From contig JAGTTD010000002.1 in NCBI GenBank assembly GCA_018398585.1, forward strand, positions 35,332,186-35,396,185: a DNA stretch of 64,000 nucleotides. The letters run 5' to 3'. Positions 54,986 through 64,000 of this stretch are shown here, in pieces. Both the position numbers and the translations under genes were made by a program. Position 1 is the stretch's first letter; the number at the start of each line of letters is the position of its first letter. The DNA is from Simmondsia chinensis. Its lineage: Eukaryota > Streptophyta > Magnoliopsida > Caryophyllales > Simmondsiaceae. The notes under the pieces were generated by a model, which saw only the letters and a program-made list of their open reading frames with translations, did not search any database and was not told the origin of the DNA.

Positions 54986-56209
54986 ATGCACGGTCGTCGC
55001 TCTTTGTCTCTGGACCTTACTAGATTCAACCCTAAAATTGAAAGAACTTTAAGAGACCTTGGAGCCCAACACCGAGCACAAACCGTAATGGCTGGCGAAC
55101 AACAACCACGTACACTTATGGACTATTTTACTCCCACTACGTACGCCTCACCGTCTTGCATTAGGTTGCCAGCGGTAGCCCATCAGTTCGAGCTAAAGCC
55201 ACAAACTATACAAATGCTTCCTTCATTCCACTGCTTAGGCAATGAGAACCCGTACACACACTTGGACAGTTTCATGGAGGTTTGCTTAACCTTTGGGATT
55301 CCTAATGTCAGTGATGACGCCATCTTGCTTCGTCTCTTTCCTTTCTCTTTAAAGGAAAAGGCTAAATATTGGTTAGGTACCTTACCTAGTAGGACGATTA
55401 GTACTTGGACTCAAATGCAACAAGAATTTCTTAAGAAATTCTATCCCATTAGCAAGACTAACACTGCTAGGAGAGCCATTAACACCTTCGCCCAACTTCC
55501 TACTGAAGAGTTTCACGAGAGTTGGGTTAGGTTTAGGGAACTCTTACGAGCTTGTCCACATCATGCTATCCCTAAATGGCAACTAGTCAAAAATTTCTAT
55601 TATGGGTTAAATGAAAAGGGTCAACAAACTGTTGATGCCTCATGCGGTGGTCAGTTCCTTAGAAAGAATGAGGATGAGGCATGGGAATTGTTCGAACTTT
55701 TGAATGAGAATTCACAACAATCTGTCACACATGCACGTCTCAATGTTACTAGGTTAAATAGAGGAGTAAATGAGATTGCTCACACCTCCATCTTAGATAA
55801 GAAAGTAGACTCTCTTGCCTCTTCCATAGAGCAGTTAACTTCCCTATTTAAGATGACATTGGCCCCCTTTACTGTACCTAATGTGTCTCATGTTTCAAAT
55901 GTTCATAGTGCTTGCTCTTCATATTCTAGTGTCTCTCATTCTACACATGACTGCCCCTTTGCTTCACATTATGTGGAGTGGTCGAAGGAACAAATCAATG
56001 CAGCCCAAGGATTCTCTCAAAACGACCCATACTCTAATACGTACAATCCGGGCTGGAGAAACCATCCTAACTTCTCCTGGAGGCAAGGAGGAGAAGGACA
56101 ATTTGTGCCACAACAATCTCAACCACGACCTTACTCACCTAGTATGACACGACCCGTCGGTTTTCAACCGCAAGGATATGCTTCCAACTACTTCAACCTT
56201 CTAATTTGA
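54986..56209 (+). CDS. Athila/Tat-like gag
   Basis: A 407-codon ORF starts at ATG 54986 about 340 bp after the primer site. Residues about 70-230 form the retrotransposon gag domain: ENPYTHLDSFMEVCLTFGI, AILLRLFPFSLKEKAKYWLG, TWTQMQQEFLKKFYPISKT, FHESWVRFRELLRACPHHAI, VKNFYYGLNEKGQQTVDAS. Gag forms the particle that packages element RNA. The C-terminal part is rich in Gln/Pro with repeated YSxxSHxxHDCP-like residues and ends near a QPRPYSPSMTRP stretch. The frame is uninterrupted and its product could in principle still be made; protease lies in another frame. Confidence 0.88.
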   Translation: MHGRRSLSLDLTRFNPKIERTLRDLGAQHRAQTVMAGEQQPRTLMDYFTPTTYASPSCIRLPAVAHQFELKPQTIQMLPSFHCLGNENPYTHLDSFMEVCLTFGIPNVSDDAILLRLFPFSLKEKAKYWLGTLPSRTISTWTQMQQEFLKKFYPISKTNTARRAINTFAQLPTEEFHESWVRFRELLRACPHHAIPKWQLVKNFYYGLNEKGQQTVDASCGGQFLRKNEDEAWELFELLNENSQQSVTHARLNVTRLNRGVNEIAHTSILDKKVDSLASSIEQLTSLFKMTLAPFTVPNVSHVSNVHSACSSYSSVSHSTHDCPFASHYVEWSKEQINAAQGFSQNDPYSNTYNPGWRNHPNFSWRQGGEGQFVPQQSQPRPYSPSMTRPVGFQPQGYASNYFNLLI

Positions 56210-56450
56210 GCTCTAATTCAAATTTTAAAGAGAAGGTTTTGAGTACGCTGAAGGGTTTGGAAGCTAATTCCTAACTCTTCCACTCCCATACACAATCGAT
56301 TGCAAAGCCAGAAGCCCAAATAGTCAACTACCTAACACTCTGAGTAGGAGAGATGAGGGAAGACTCCCTAGCCAGGCTATAGAGAACCCTAGGAACTGTG
56401 TAAGGAAAAAAAACTATCCTCCCCATCAAGAACAAGCAAAGTCTATTACA

Positions 56451-57881
56451 GTGTTAAGAAGTGGGACGGAGGTTGACAATGGAGTGAGTGTTGAGAGTGA
56501 AGTACCCATAAGTGGTGAGGGAGAAGAGAAGAGCAAGGAAAGGGAGAAAGCAACCGATGCGGTCACGCACCCTTCTCTCATTCTTAGGACCTCTAATCAT
56601 CCTTCCTCATATGTACCAAGAGTGCCCTTCCCCCAAGCTTCAGTTGCACCACATCCAAATGGAAAGGACAAGAAGTGGAAAAATATTTTAGAGACATTTA
56701 GGCAAGTAAAGATTAACATTCCCCTTCTTGATGCGATTAAACAGATCCCGGCCTATGCGAAGTTCATTAAGGATCTACTGAACCAAAAGAGACGATCTAG
56801 AGTACATCTGCCTAAAAAAGTGCTTTTAGCCGAGCAAGTGAGCTCTATTCTGAAGTGTGACGCTCCAATTAAGTACAAAAACCCTGGTGTTCCCACCATC
56901 ACTTGTTCACTTGGAGACTACCCGATCGATAAAGCCTTACTGGACATAGGAGCGAGTGTCAACATTATTCCTTACTCGGTTTATGAGAAGTTAGGCTTGG
57001 GATAGTTGCAACCAACCACGGTGACCTTGCAATTAGCAGATAGATCAGCCAGGATTCCCCATGGTGAGCTGATTAATGTACTAGTGAAGGTAGACAAAGC
57101 CATGTTTCCAGCTGATTTTCTTGTGCTTGACATGGAACCTTCTAGTCATCCAAAAAACCATATCCCTATCATTCTAGGTCGGCCTTTCTTAGCAACGACC
57201 AATGCCACGATTAACTGTAGATCCGGGGTAATGGATGTTAGCTTTGCAAACATGACTATCAGGTTAAATATTTTTAAGGCTTCAACGTCACCCACTAGTG
57301 AGGATGAGTCAGAGTGTTTTTGTGTAGATATTGCTGATAATTTGGTGGATCAAACACTTTTCTCTACCCTAGTTAGCGACCCCCATGATGAGAATGCAAA
57401 ACATTCTAAAGAGATGCAATGAAGGTTGAACCCGGACATGAAAGAAGTCTTGGGTTGTGAGAAGAATCATGATGTTATGGTTCAAGAGGAAATTGTACTA
57501 GGCCATATGTTGTCTAAGGAGGATATTGAGGTTGATAGAGCTACGATAGATTTGAATGTGAACTCACCCCTTCCCTCAAATGTGAAGCAAGTTAGAGACT
57601 TTCTAGGTCATGCGAGTTTCTACAAGGGATTCCTTAAGGACGGTGGGAAGTTGACTAGACCATTGACTAGTGTGCTATCTAAGGACATATCAGTTGAGCT
57701 CGATGAGTCTTGGTTGGAAGCTGTTCATAAGCTTCGATCTACACTTTTTACTGCTCCCGTTAGGCATCCACCCGACTACTCTCTCCCTTCTGAAATCACG
57801 TGTGACACTTCTGATTGTAATGTAGATGTTGTTTTAGGTGAGCTCGATGAAGTTGTTTCTTTGGTTGATACCATTACTTGA
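56451..57881 (+). pseudogene. Athila/Tat-like protease joined to RT end by deletion
   Basis: One frame with stops at 57003-57005 (TAG) and 57420-57422 (TGA). It contains the protease LLDIGASVNIIPYSVYEKLG, LQPTTVTLQLADRS, VLVKVDKAMFPADFLVLDME and IPIILGRPFLATTNATINCR. After the second stop it reads LNPDMKEVL, the start of RT, and then jumps at about 57455 to HDVMVQEEIVLGH, FLGHASFYKGFLKD and SEITCDTSDCNVDVVLGE, which are the end of RT and start of RNase H. The polymerase palm with its YxDD site is therefore missing, and nothing of integrase follows. Confidence 0.87.
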
Positions 57882-59194
57882 TCTACGCTAGACCCATTGT
57901 GCCCGGTTGAAGGCATAAAACTTAGCGCTCCTAGGAGGCAACCTAGATTTGTTATTTCTTGTTTTTAATTTTGTTTTTGAACTAATTAGTTGCTTTGAGG
58001 CTTTTTTTCTCTCTTTTCAGGTCCTTATGCCAGGTTGAATGGATCATATATACATGTCCACGCCATCTCGCTAGGTTGTATTGCTCAATCTCACCTATCT
58101 CTTGCGCTTTAATGATTGATGTTGTTGCATTGAGGACAATGCATGATTTAGGTGCGGGTGAGGCCCATTTGCATATGCTCATTTTTGGTCAAATTTTTAA
58201 AATTTTGAACATCTTTTTGTACATTTTGAGCGTGCATTATAACCATTTAGTCAAGTTTTCCTTGATCGACGCGTATGTTATGATGACAGTGGGATTAGTT
58301 ACTTATTTCGTTCTCTTAACTCCATGAAATTAAATGATTCTACTTCATACTTGTTAATGAATGTTGTTGATTATTGTTGATATTAATGGGTTCTACTCAC
58401 GCCGCTCATATATTTACTGAGCACAGGACTTTCATGTTACGGAAAATCTGAAGAATTTGAGTAAACGACCTTATAAATCTTGAGTTTTGCAAGCCTATCC
58501 TATTGGCTTATCCTAATCCTTGCCCTTAATGTTATGTAAAGTACTGGTTGGTCAATGTCAATTGTAATGATGAAGTACGTATTATTAAAAAAAAAGTCCA
58601 AAAATGGACAGAAAAAAAAGAGGAAACAAAAAGAAAAAAAAAATGAAAAGGAAAAAAAAGAAAAGAAAAAAGGGTTTCCTCCAAAAGAAAAAAACAAAAG
58701 AAAAAAAAAAAAAAAGAAAGTGAAAGCTGGTGTACATTCATGACAAAGAAGTTTTTTTTGTGCTATATCAAGGTTATAATTTTGTAAAGTGGTCACTCAT
58801 ATACCACTTAAACTTTCTCTATGTACAAGCATGTGTTTAGGTGATTCAATGGTGCTAGTGCACAAAACCTTTATATATTTGGTTGGGAGCGAGAATTTGA
58901 GGAGATTCCGTGGCATGAAATCTCAATCACTTTTACTTGTGCGTTGCTTGAGGAATTCCTATTGGTTGATACAAGGTTAATGAAATTCTGTGACGAGTTT
59001 TGAAGTTTAATCATCTGAATTCATGGAATTGGAGAATGCTCTAAATGATTTAATCTTATCTTGAATTCTAATATAGGTGTTAATCTCGAAAAACTGGGTG
59101 AAGGTTGGGATGGTTGGGGTAGTCGGTCATTGTAGTTTTTATGTCAAATCATATGCTTGGCTCGAGGACTAGCAAAGGTTAGGTGTGGGGGTGT
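57882..59194 (+). other. Noncoding 3' region of the Athila-like element
   Basis: No ORF with known domains. It opens with GGCATAAAACTTAGCGCTCC (57914), a motif shared with the minus-strand relative at about 7352, has an A/G-rich tract at 58580-58725 and ends with the polypurine tract at 59180-59194. Confidence 0.75.
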
Positions 59195-60691
59195 TGATGC
59201 GTCTCATATTTACGCATCTTTTAATTGTTATCTTTAATTATTTTGCACCTATTTAATTATAATTCTACACTCATTTTGGCAATTTTTATGTTTAGCAGGT
59301 TTGAAATTAAAGTTCCGAAAATTGTCAAATGTTGGTGCAAATAAGACAAATTCGATGCATAAACAATTATATCAAGTCAATCGAGATTCGGACAAGAACA
59401 TAAAAGCTCGACCCGCACCGCTACAGTACCCGAGCCAGCACAGTACATCATCTTCAACCCCAAGCTGCACCGCTACAGTAACCTCGACCCACAACAGCCA
59501 ACTCCATCCCAACACTGGCCCACCCACCAGCAGCAGCAGCTTAGATCGACCACAAGCCCACGACCCCTGCCATCTTCAACCTCAGCCCAACAGAAACGTA
59601 GGCCCTGCTCAACACCAGCCCATACTCGTGCATCACCAACCAGACCTCCGGCCCGCCACCAGCACCGACTTAGGGTTTTGTCTCTATTTAAAAGGAAGAG
59701 GGGGCTCGATTTTGGGGGTTTTTCTGTCACTAGTTTTGGTCTCTGGTTGAGTTGTTCACCGCCGCTGCTCTGTCACCGTGCACTGCCTCTTTGCTTTTCT
59801 CTCAACTTTCTCTCTCTCTCTCTCTCTCTCTAATTATCTTCTTTTCTTCTATTGTTTTTTTTTATTTTTTCGTTAAATTGGAACGAGCGCGAAATTAGCG
59901 TGGAGATCAACTTGAGTTTGTTCAACTTCTTCTTCACCGGATCATCCTTGATGGAGAGCTAACTTGCTCTCTGGGGTTAGATAAAATCTTAGCCTTTACT
60001 TTTATTTACTTTTAATTCGGGTTAATTTGATTGTTTATATGAATTGCTTGGTTGAGATAAATACTTTGAAGTATTAAATTTTTATTGTTTATTCAATTGA
60101 TATGATTATTGAGTTTGTAACCTTTAATTATTGATATTGATATTTATAAATTAATTATTTGTGCTTGTAGCCTTAGGATTAATTAATCAAGCAATAGTAT
60201 TAACCGAATTCTTAATTAAAGCCTATCTTTCCTATGCTTTAGTTAGATAGGGTCAATACGTAATAGTTAATAATACGGTAGGTAGATCCTATTTTCCTTA
60301 TGCTTTAGTTAGATAGGGTCAATACGCAATACTAACAACATTATCTTAGTAGGTTGAAGCTTGTAGCCTAAACCACTGCACGTGTAACAATCAATAATCC
60401 CAATTTAAGAGTTAACACAAAAATAATTGGCTAATGATGGATTCGAAACCCTAGGCTCCAATTTAATACACGTTCCCGACTTGTAGTAGATTACTTTAGT
60501 TTAATTGTCGTTTTCTAGATTTATTAACACAAAAACCTCTCAATTTCATTCAAATCAATTTAAGACATAGAGTAAATTCATGCACTCTTAGTCCCTATGG
60601 TTTGACACCTTCTCGCCCTACACTTCAATTTATGTGTGTTTAATAGATAGGGTTTTATATTAAATTTTGTTAGACGTAAAAAAACACATCA
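59195..60691 (+). repeat. 3' LTR of Athila/Tat-like element
   Basis: 1497 bp; aligns end to end with 53128-54618 with scattered substitutions and small indels, visibly more divergent than the LTR pair at 24752/26221. Confidence 0.94.
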
Positions 60692-61193
60692 ACCACGATC
60701 ATCAATAAAACCGGTGAGTCATCGTTTTACCAACAATTCTAGCCGATTGCTTTCAGCACCAAGAGAATCAACCCTCAACCACCAACCACAGTCTCCACCA
60801 CCACCAACCAAACTTAGCCCACCAACTCAATTTCCTCACCAACCGAAACGGATGAAGAAAAATTTCAAGAATTTTCTTCTCTACCAATCTTTGATGAGCC
60901 CATATACGATGAACATATCTATGATAAGGAGAAAATTGAGGATATTAAGATGCAAAATCTACTTTTCCTACCACTAATACTACAAATTCCACCTCACCCA
61001 CCAATACTAACATAACCGCCACAATTGTCTTTACCAAAAATATCATCCGTCCGATCACCCTCATCACAAGAACCAAAGAGTACAACCTCACATCGGAGCG
61101 CTTTACCACAACCGACATTGGAACCCTTTAATATTCAACGAGGGCAGCTTCACCCACCAACAAGACTAACTAGTCGAATTCAAAGACGAATTA

Positions 61194-61741
61194 TGTGAAA
61201 ATAGGGAAGAAAATAACCCAATCGAGATAAGAAAGGGAGAAACTTGACTCGAGGGCATTGAGGACCTGGATCCAACTACAAGAATAAAACGGTTTCATTT
61301 GGGTTTTCTAATTTAATTAGGATTAGATATTTTGTTTAACTTTTAACTAGGGTTTCTTGGTTGAATTATGTAATTAGGTTTAAGATTTTAGAGTTATATT
61401 ATTATTAAGAGTAGAGTTTTTTTTTTTTTTTTTTTTTTTTATGTCTATAAACGGTCCATTAGTTTATATTTTTAGAAAGCTTTTGATTATTTGATAAATT
61501 GGATTAATTATTTCTTATGAGTTGATCTTTGTAGTTTTTATTTTGAAAGAGTTCAATAAAAATTACAAATCTCCTCATTTGGGTTACTGCTCGGGTATTT
61601 GTAGAATTAACGGGTTTTAGCCGATCTTCTCAATTTGACGTCGTTGGGTACGATCAACGGGTTAGGGGACCCTATAACTCTCCCACCACGTAACGTCGAG
61701 GTTCGAGGCTGCAGGTTGGATCTTTAGACCTATTTGCATCA
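61194..61741 (+). repeat. 3' LTR of outer LTR element
   Basis: 548 bp; begins TGTGAAAATAGG and ends GCATCA. A T run of about 24 at 61418-61440 is expanded relative to the 5' LTR. Confidence 0.87.
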
Positions 61742-61746
61742 ATGCC

Positions 61747-63000
61747 ACTCTGATTATATGGACAAAATGAAGAGTTTGTATTATGATGTTAGGTTCCTTT
61801 GCTAATTTCTATTGGTTCCCTTATATATAGGCTAAATGGTATAATTCTTGTTCTTGATTTCATGCAAGCACGTCTATTCCTTTTCGCCTCACATGATTTG
61901 CTGGGATTTTCCCAAAAAAGGCAACTGTTGTTAATAATAGTTTCCTGAATCCATATTTATTTTGTAATATTACTTTATTAATGAATAAAATTGAAGTTTC
62001 TGTCGTTTCCTCGTTAAATTTGTGTAAGTAAGCATATATACTATATATGATTTTCTTTTAAGTATCGTCCATGAGATGGACAGAGTCCTCAGATCACATT
62101 TTACATGTTTGTTCTAAATGGATAATGAGATTAAGCCACATATAGACTTGGAACAAATGGTATGGAATGTAACTTGAATAACTCGTGGTCGGTGATAAGT
62201 TTGGACTATTTGTATGTTAAGATAATGACTCATCATTTTAGATGACTTGTCTTGGTCATGTGGATGGTGATCCAAAAGTGTTAGGTTGGTGTGTTTAATA
62301 AGATTGACACACTGAGTTGGATTATGTGAGTTGCTTGTTTCTAGACTACTACCGCAGATGAATGATTTATGTTGTACTGCTTACAACTCTAAATCTTGAG
62401 AGTATTCTAGACTTGTGCATGGAACATTAGTTACTTTGGTGTACTATAAGTAAGGTCTAGACAAATGACTGAATTCCAACATACACTGGGTAGCAGCATA
62501 AAGTCTGACAAGGATCGAGTATTCAATATGGAATCTACAATATTTTAAATAGTCCGAAATCTTTTGCCAAAGTGTTCCAGGTGTTTGACATTTGAAATTT
62601 ATACTATAAATATATATTCAAGTATAAATAAATTATTTGAAAAAGGGCGAGTTGGGAACTAATGAAAAAGCTGTGAGAAAAATAATGATAGTCGTTATAA
62701 TTATTTTTTGTCATGGACATTTAGTGTAGGGATTGTTGTCATTAATATAGTCGATTAGGAAAATATTGAATAAATGATTTAAGTCTAGAGTGCAATGGGA
62801 TTTATTTAGTGCAATTAAGTCCCATTAAATGGCAATTATATTTTATCATGAGATGGTAATTAATTTAATTCATTTGAAGCTAAATTTAAATTATTCCTGA
62901 GGTTCCCGCGCAAGCATTTGTCTTTATTAACATCAAAGAAATATTAAAGAATTTATGAGATAAGTAAATTTAATTTTGCCAAACATTATTCATGAGATGA
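61747..63000. other. AT-rich stretch, no gene
   Basis: No coding region recognised. Part of it may belong to the LTR that ends at 63870, whose start could not be fixed. Confidence 0.5.
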
Positions 63001-63870
63001 ATAAAAAAAAATTATAAAATAAAATAGATTTTTTGAAAATTTAAATTCATAAGATATATTTTTACATGTGAAAAATAAAACAAAAACACAAAACGGGAAA
63101 AATCACAGAAAGTAGCTCAATATCCGCCTATACGTGTATGGGCCGACCAGTGTGCTGCCAGGCCTCAATCTGTGCCTTCGGGGGCTGCTGAATTAGGCCA
63201 CCAGGCGTGGCATGCGTTTTGAAATTAAAACTACGCGGTTTTAGACCTAGGCGAAACGGTGCATTTTGACAGATATTGAACTTATACGCTGTGTTTTGCT
63301 TTGTGTTTTCTGCATCCCCATCGACCTGCTGCTGTTTTTTTGCTCCGATATCCTATTATAAATAGGAGTACTGATTTTATGGTTTGTCATTCAATTAATT
63401 CAAAATTAAAAGATTTTTGAAAGTGTTGCTTTTGTAGATCTAATTAGAGAGAAAATTTTCCTTTGAAAATTTTATTTCCTTAGTTTAATATTTTCGGAGT
63501 CAACTCTCTGGGCGTTTTGAGGTCATTGTGTAAAAAGCTTATGGGTCTCGGCTTTCTCAAATTTCTCGTTATTATTCTGGTTTTCTACTTGTATTCTTAT
63601 GTTGGAGCAATTTCAGGTCTTCTTCTTTCCTTCTCTTTTAGTTTTTGCTTTTCTATTTATGTGCAATATTCTTATTATGTTTGCTTTAAGTTCATGTTAT
63701 TATTATGAATTATTAGAATAGAGGCTTGTAGATTTAAATTAGAAATTTAATTCTGTAGATCTAAAACTAAGAATTTTAAATCAAACTTAAGTTTAAAATT
63801 AAGAATTTTAAACCCTTCCGCTGCATTAAGTTTATTAAATTAGGGAAAATTTTTAAAATTCATCCCAACA
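63000..63870 (+). repeat. Probable 5' LTR running off the window
   Basis: The sequence ends CATCCCAACA and is followed by ATTGGCATCAGAGCC (63871), one base from the usual tRNA-Met primer site TTGGTATCAGAGCC. A TATA box (TATTATAAATAG, 63354) stands about 515 bp before this end, as expected for a retrotransposon promoter. The start is a guess and no second LTR is in view. Confidence 0.5.
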
Positions 63871-63884
63871 ATTGGCATCAGAGC
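63871..63884 (+). promoter_or_regulatory. Retrotransposon primer binding site
   Basis: ATTGGCATCAGAGC matches the initiator tRNA-Met 3' end except for a C in place of T, directly after a CA-ending LTR. Confidence 0.55.
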
Positions 63885-64000
63885 CAGCCTCTAATTACAT
63901 TCATAATATACATGAATAAGTATAATGAGATCGAAATAAAGAGACTTGCAATTTAATAAAATAGAAATTTTATTAAGAAGGAAAGATTGTTTAAAGTAAC

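Larger units (their letters stand above)
53128..60691 (+). mobile_element. Athila/Tat-like Ty3/gypsy element, pol-deleted
   Basis: Target duplication ACCAC flanks it (53123-53127 and 60692-60696). LTRs of about 1.49 kb (53128-54618 and 59195-60691) begin TGATGCGTCTC and end CACATCA. The primer site TGGCGCCGTTGCCGGGGA (54625-54642) is complementary to plant tRNA-Asp, a mark of this lineage, and GGTGTGGGGGTGT precedes the 3' LTR. Gag and protease are present; reverse transcriptase is mostly deleted, and integrase is absent. The 3' noncoding region includes a purine-rich tract of about 140 bp (58580-58725). Confidence 0.95.
52304..61741 (+). mobile_element. Short non-autonomous LTR element, split by a gypsy element
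   Basis: Target duplication ATGCC flanks it (52299-52303 and 61742-61746). LTRs are 52304-52850 and 61194-61741, about 547 bp each, ending GCATCA. The primer site TTGGTATCAGAGC (52853) fits initiator tRNA-Met. The internal region is only about 770 bp (52851-53127 plus 60697-61193) once the inner element is removed. It has no pol domain; a Pro/Thr-rich stretch with IFDEPIYDEHIYD-like words (about 60880-60930) resembles a gag-like leader of plant gypsy elements, in broken frames. It must have depended on another element to move. Confidence 0.88.

Noticed and set aside
58500..58796. Phe-rich and Lys-rich frames on both strands
   Set aside because: They are read-outs of an A/G-rich tract in the 3' noncoding region of the Athila-like element.
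63517..63708. Hydrophobic 63-codon frame with a signal-like start
   Set aside because: It lies in a probable LTR leader, is T-rich and has no homologue that I can recall.

Overview
The window is nuclear DNA of a flowering plant, most likely a eudicot. Two spliced genes have plant-only architectures (a five-exon bHLH121-type regulator and a twelve-exon calcium-dependent protein kinase), intergenic DNA is AT-rich, and most of the rest is plant LTR retrotransposons, hAT and Mutator-type DNA transposons, LINEs, SINEs and MITEs. Nothing prokaryotic or organellar was seen. The species cannot be named from the sequence.

Layout. 1-1215: tail of a Ty1/copia element (+). About 1216-8830: a decayed Ty3/gypsy Athila/Tat-like element (-) whose 3' LTR is split by an almost complete hAT transposon (2804-5865). 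8830-9941: gene-proximal DNA with a MITE-like inverted repeat and a TATA box. 9942-16004: bHLH121-like gene (+), five exons, 319 codons, with LINE, SINE and MITE debris in its introns. 16005-19579: convergent intergenic region. 19580-30472: group IV CDPK gene (-), twelve exons, 553 codons, intact; its third intron holds a complete young LTR element (24752-26529) whose single ORF carries a polypyrimidine-tract-binding-protein-like RRM. 30985-31212: a 5S-rRNA-derived fragment next to an Au-like SINE. 31715-36571, 36960-42286 and 43120-50069: three Ty1/copia elements, all (-), each bounded by an exact 5-bp target duplication; the third has a Mutator-like element in its 3' LTR, which itself contains a truncated LINE. 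51384-51742: a MITE. 52304-61741: a short non-autonomous LTR element split by a 7.6-kb Athila/Tat-like element (53128-60691) that has lost most of reverse transcriptase and all of integrase. The right edge (to 63870) looks like the LTR of another element, with a primer binding site.

The two host genes belong to different pathways (iron-deficiency transcription and Ca2+ signalling). They converge, and nothing in the sequence shows a functional link. Splice sites were placed by hand from GT/AG, reading phase and remembered family sequence; all phases close without a stop. Element borders were placed from LTR ends, primer binding sites, polypurine tracts and target-site duplications read directly.

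The best candidate for something undescribed is the small LTR retroelement with a PTB-type RRM inside the CDPK gene. Other points worth a second look are the three-layer insertion nest at 43-45 kb, the two pol-deleted Athila-like copies, and the run of apparent CAG-to-TAG stops in one copia element.
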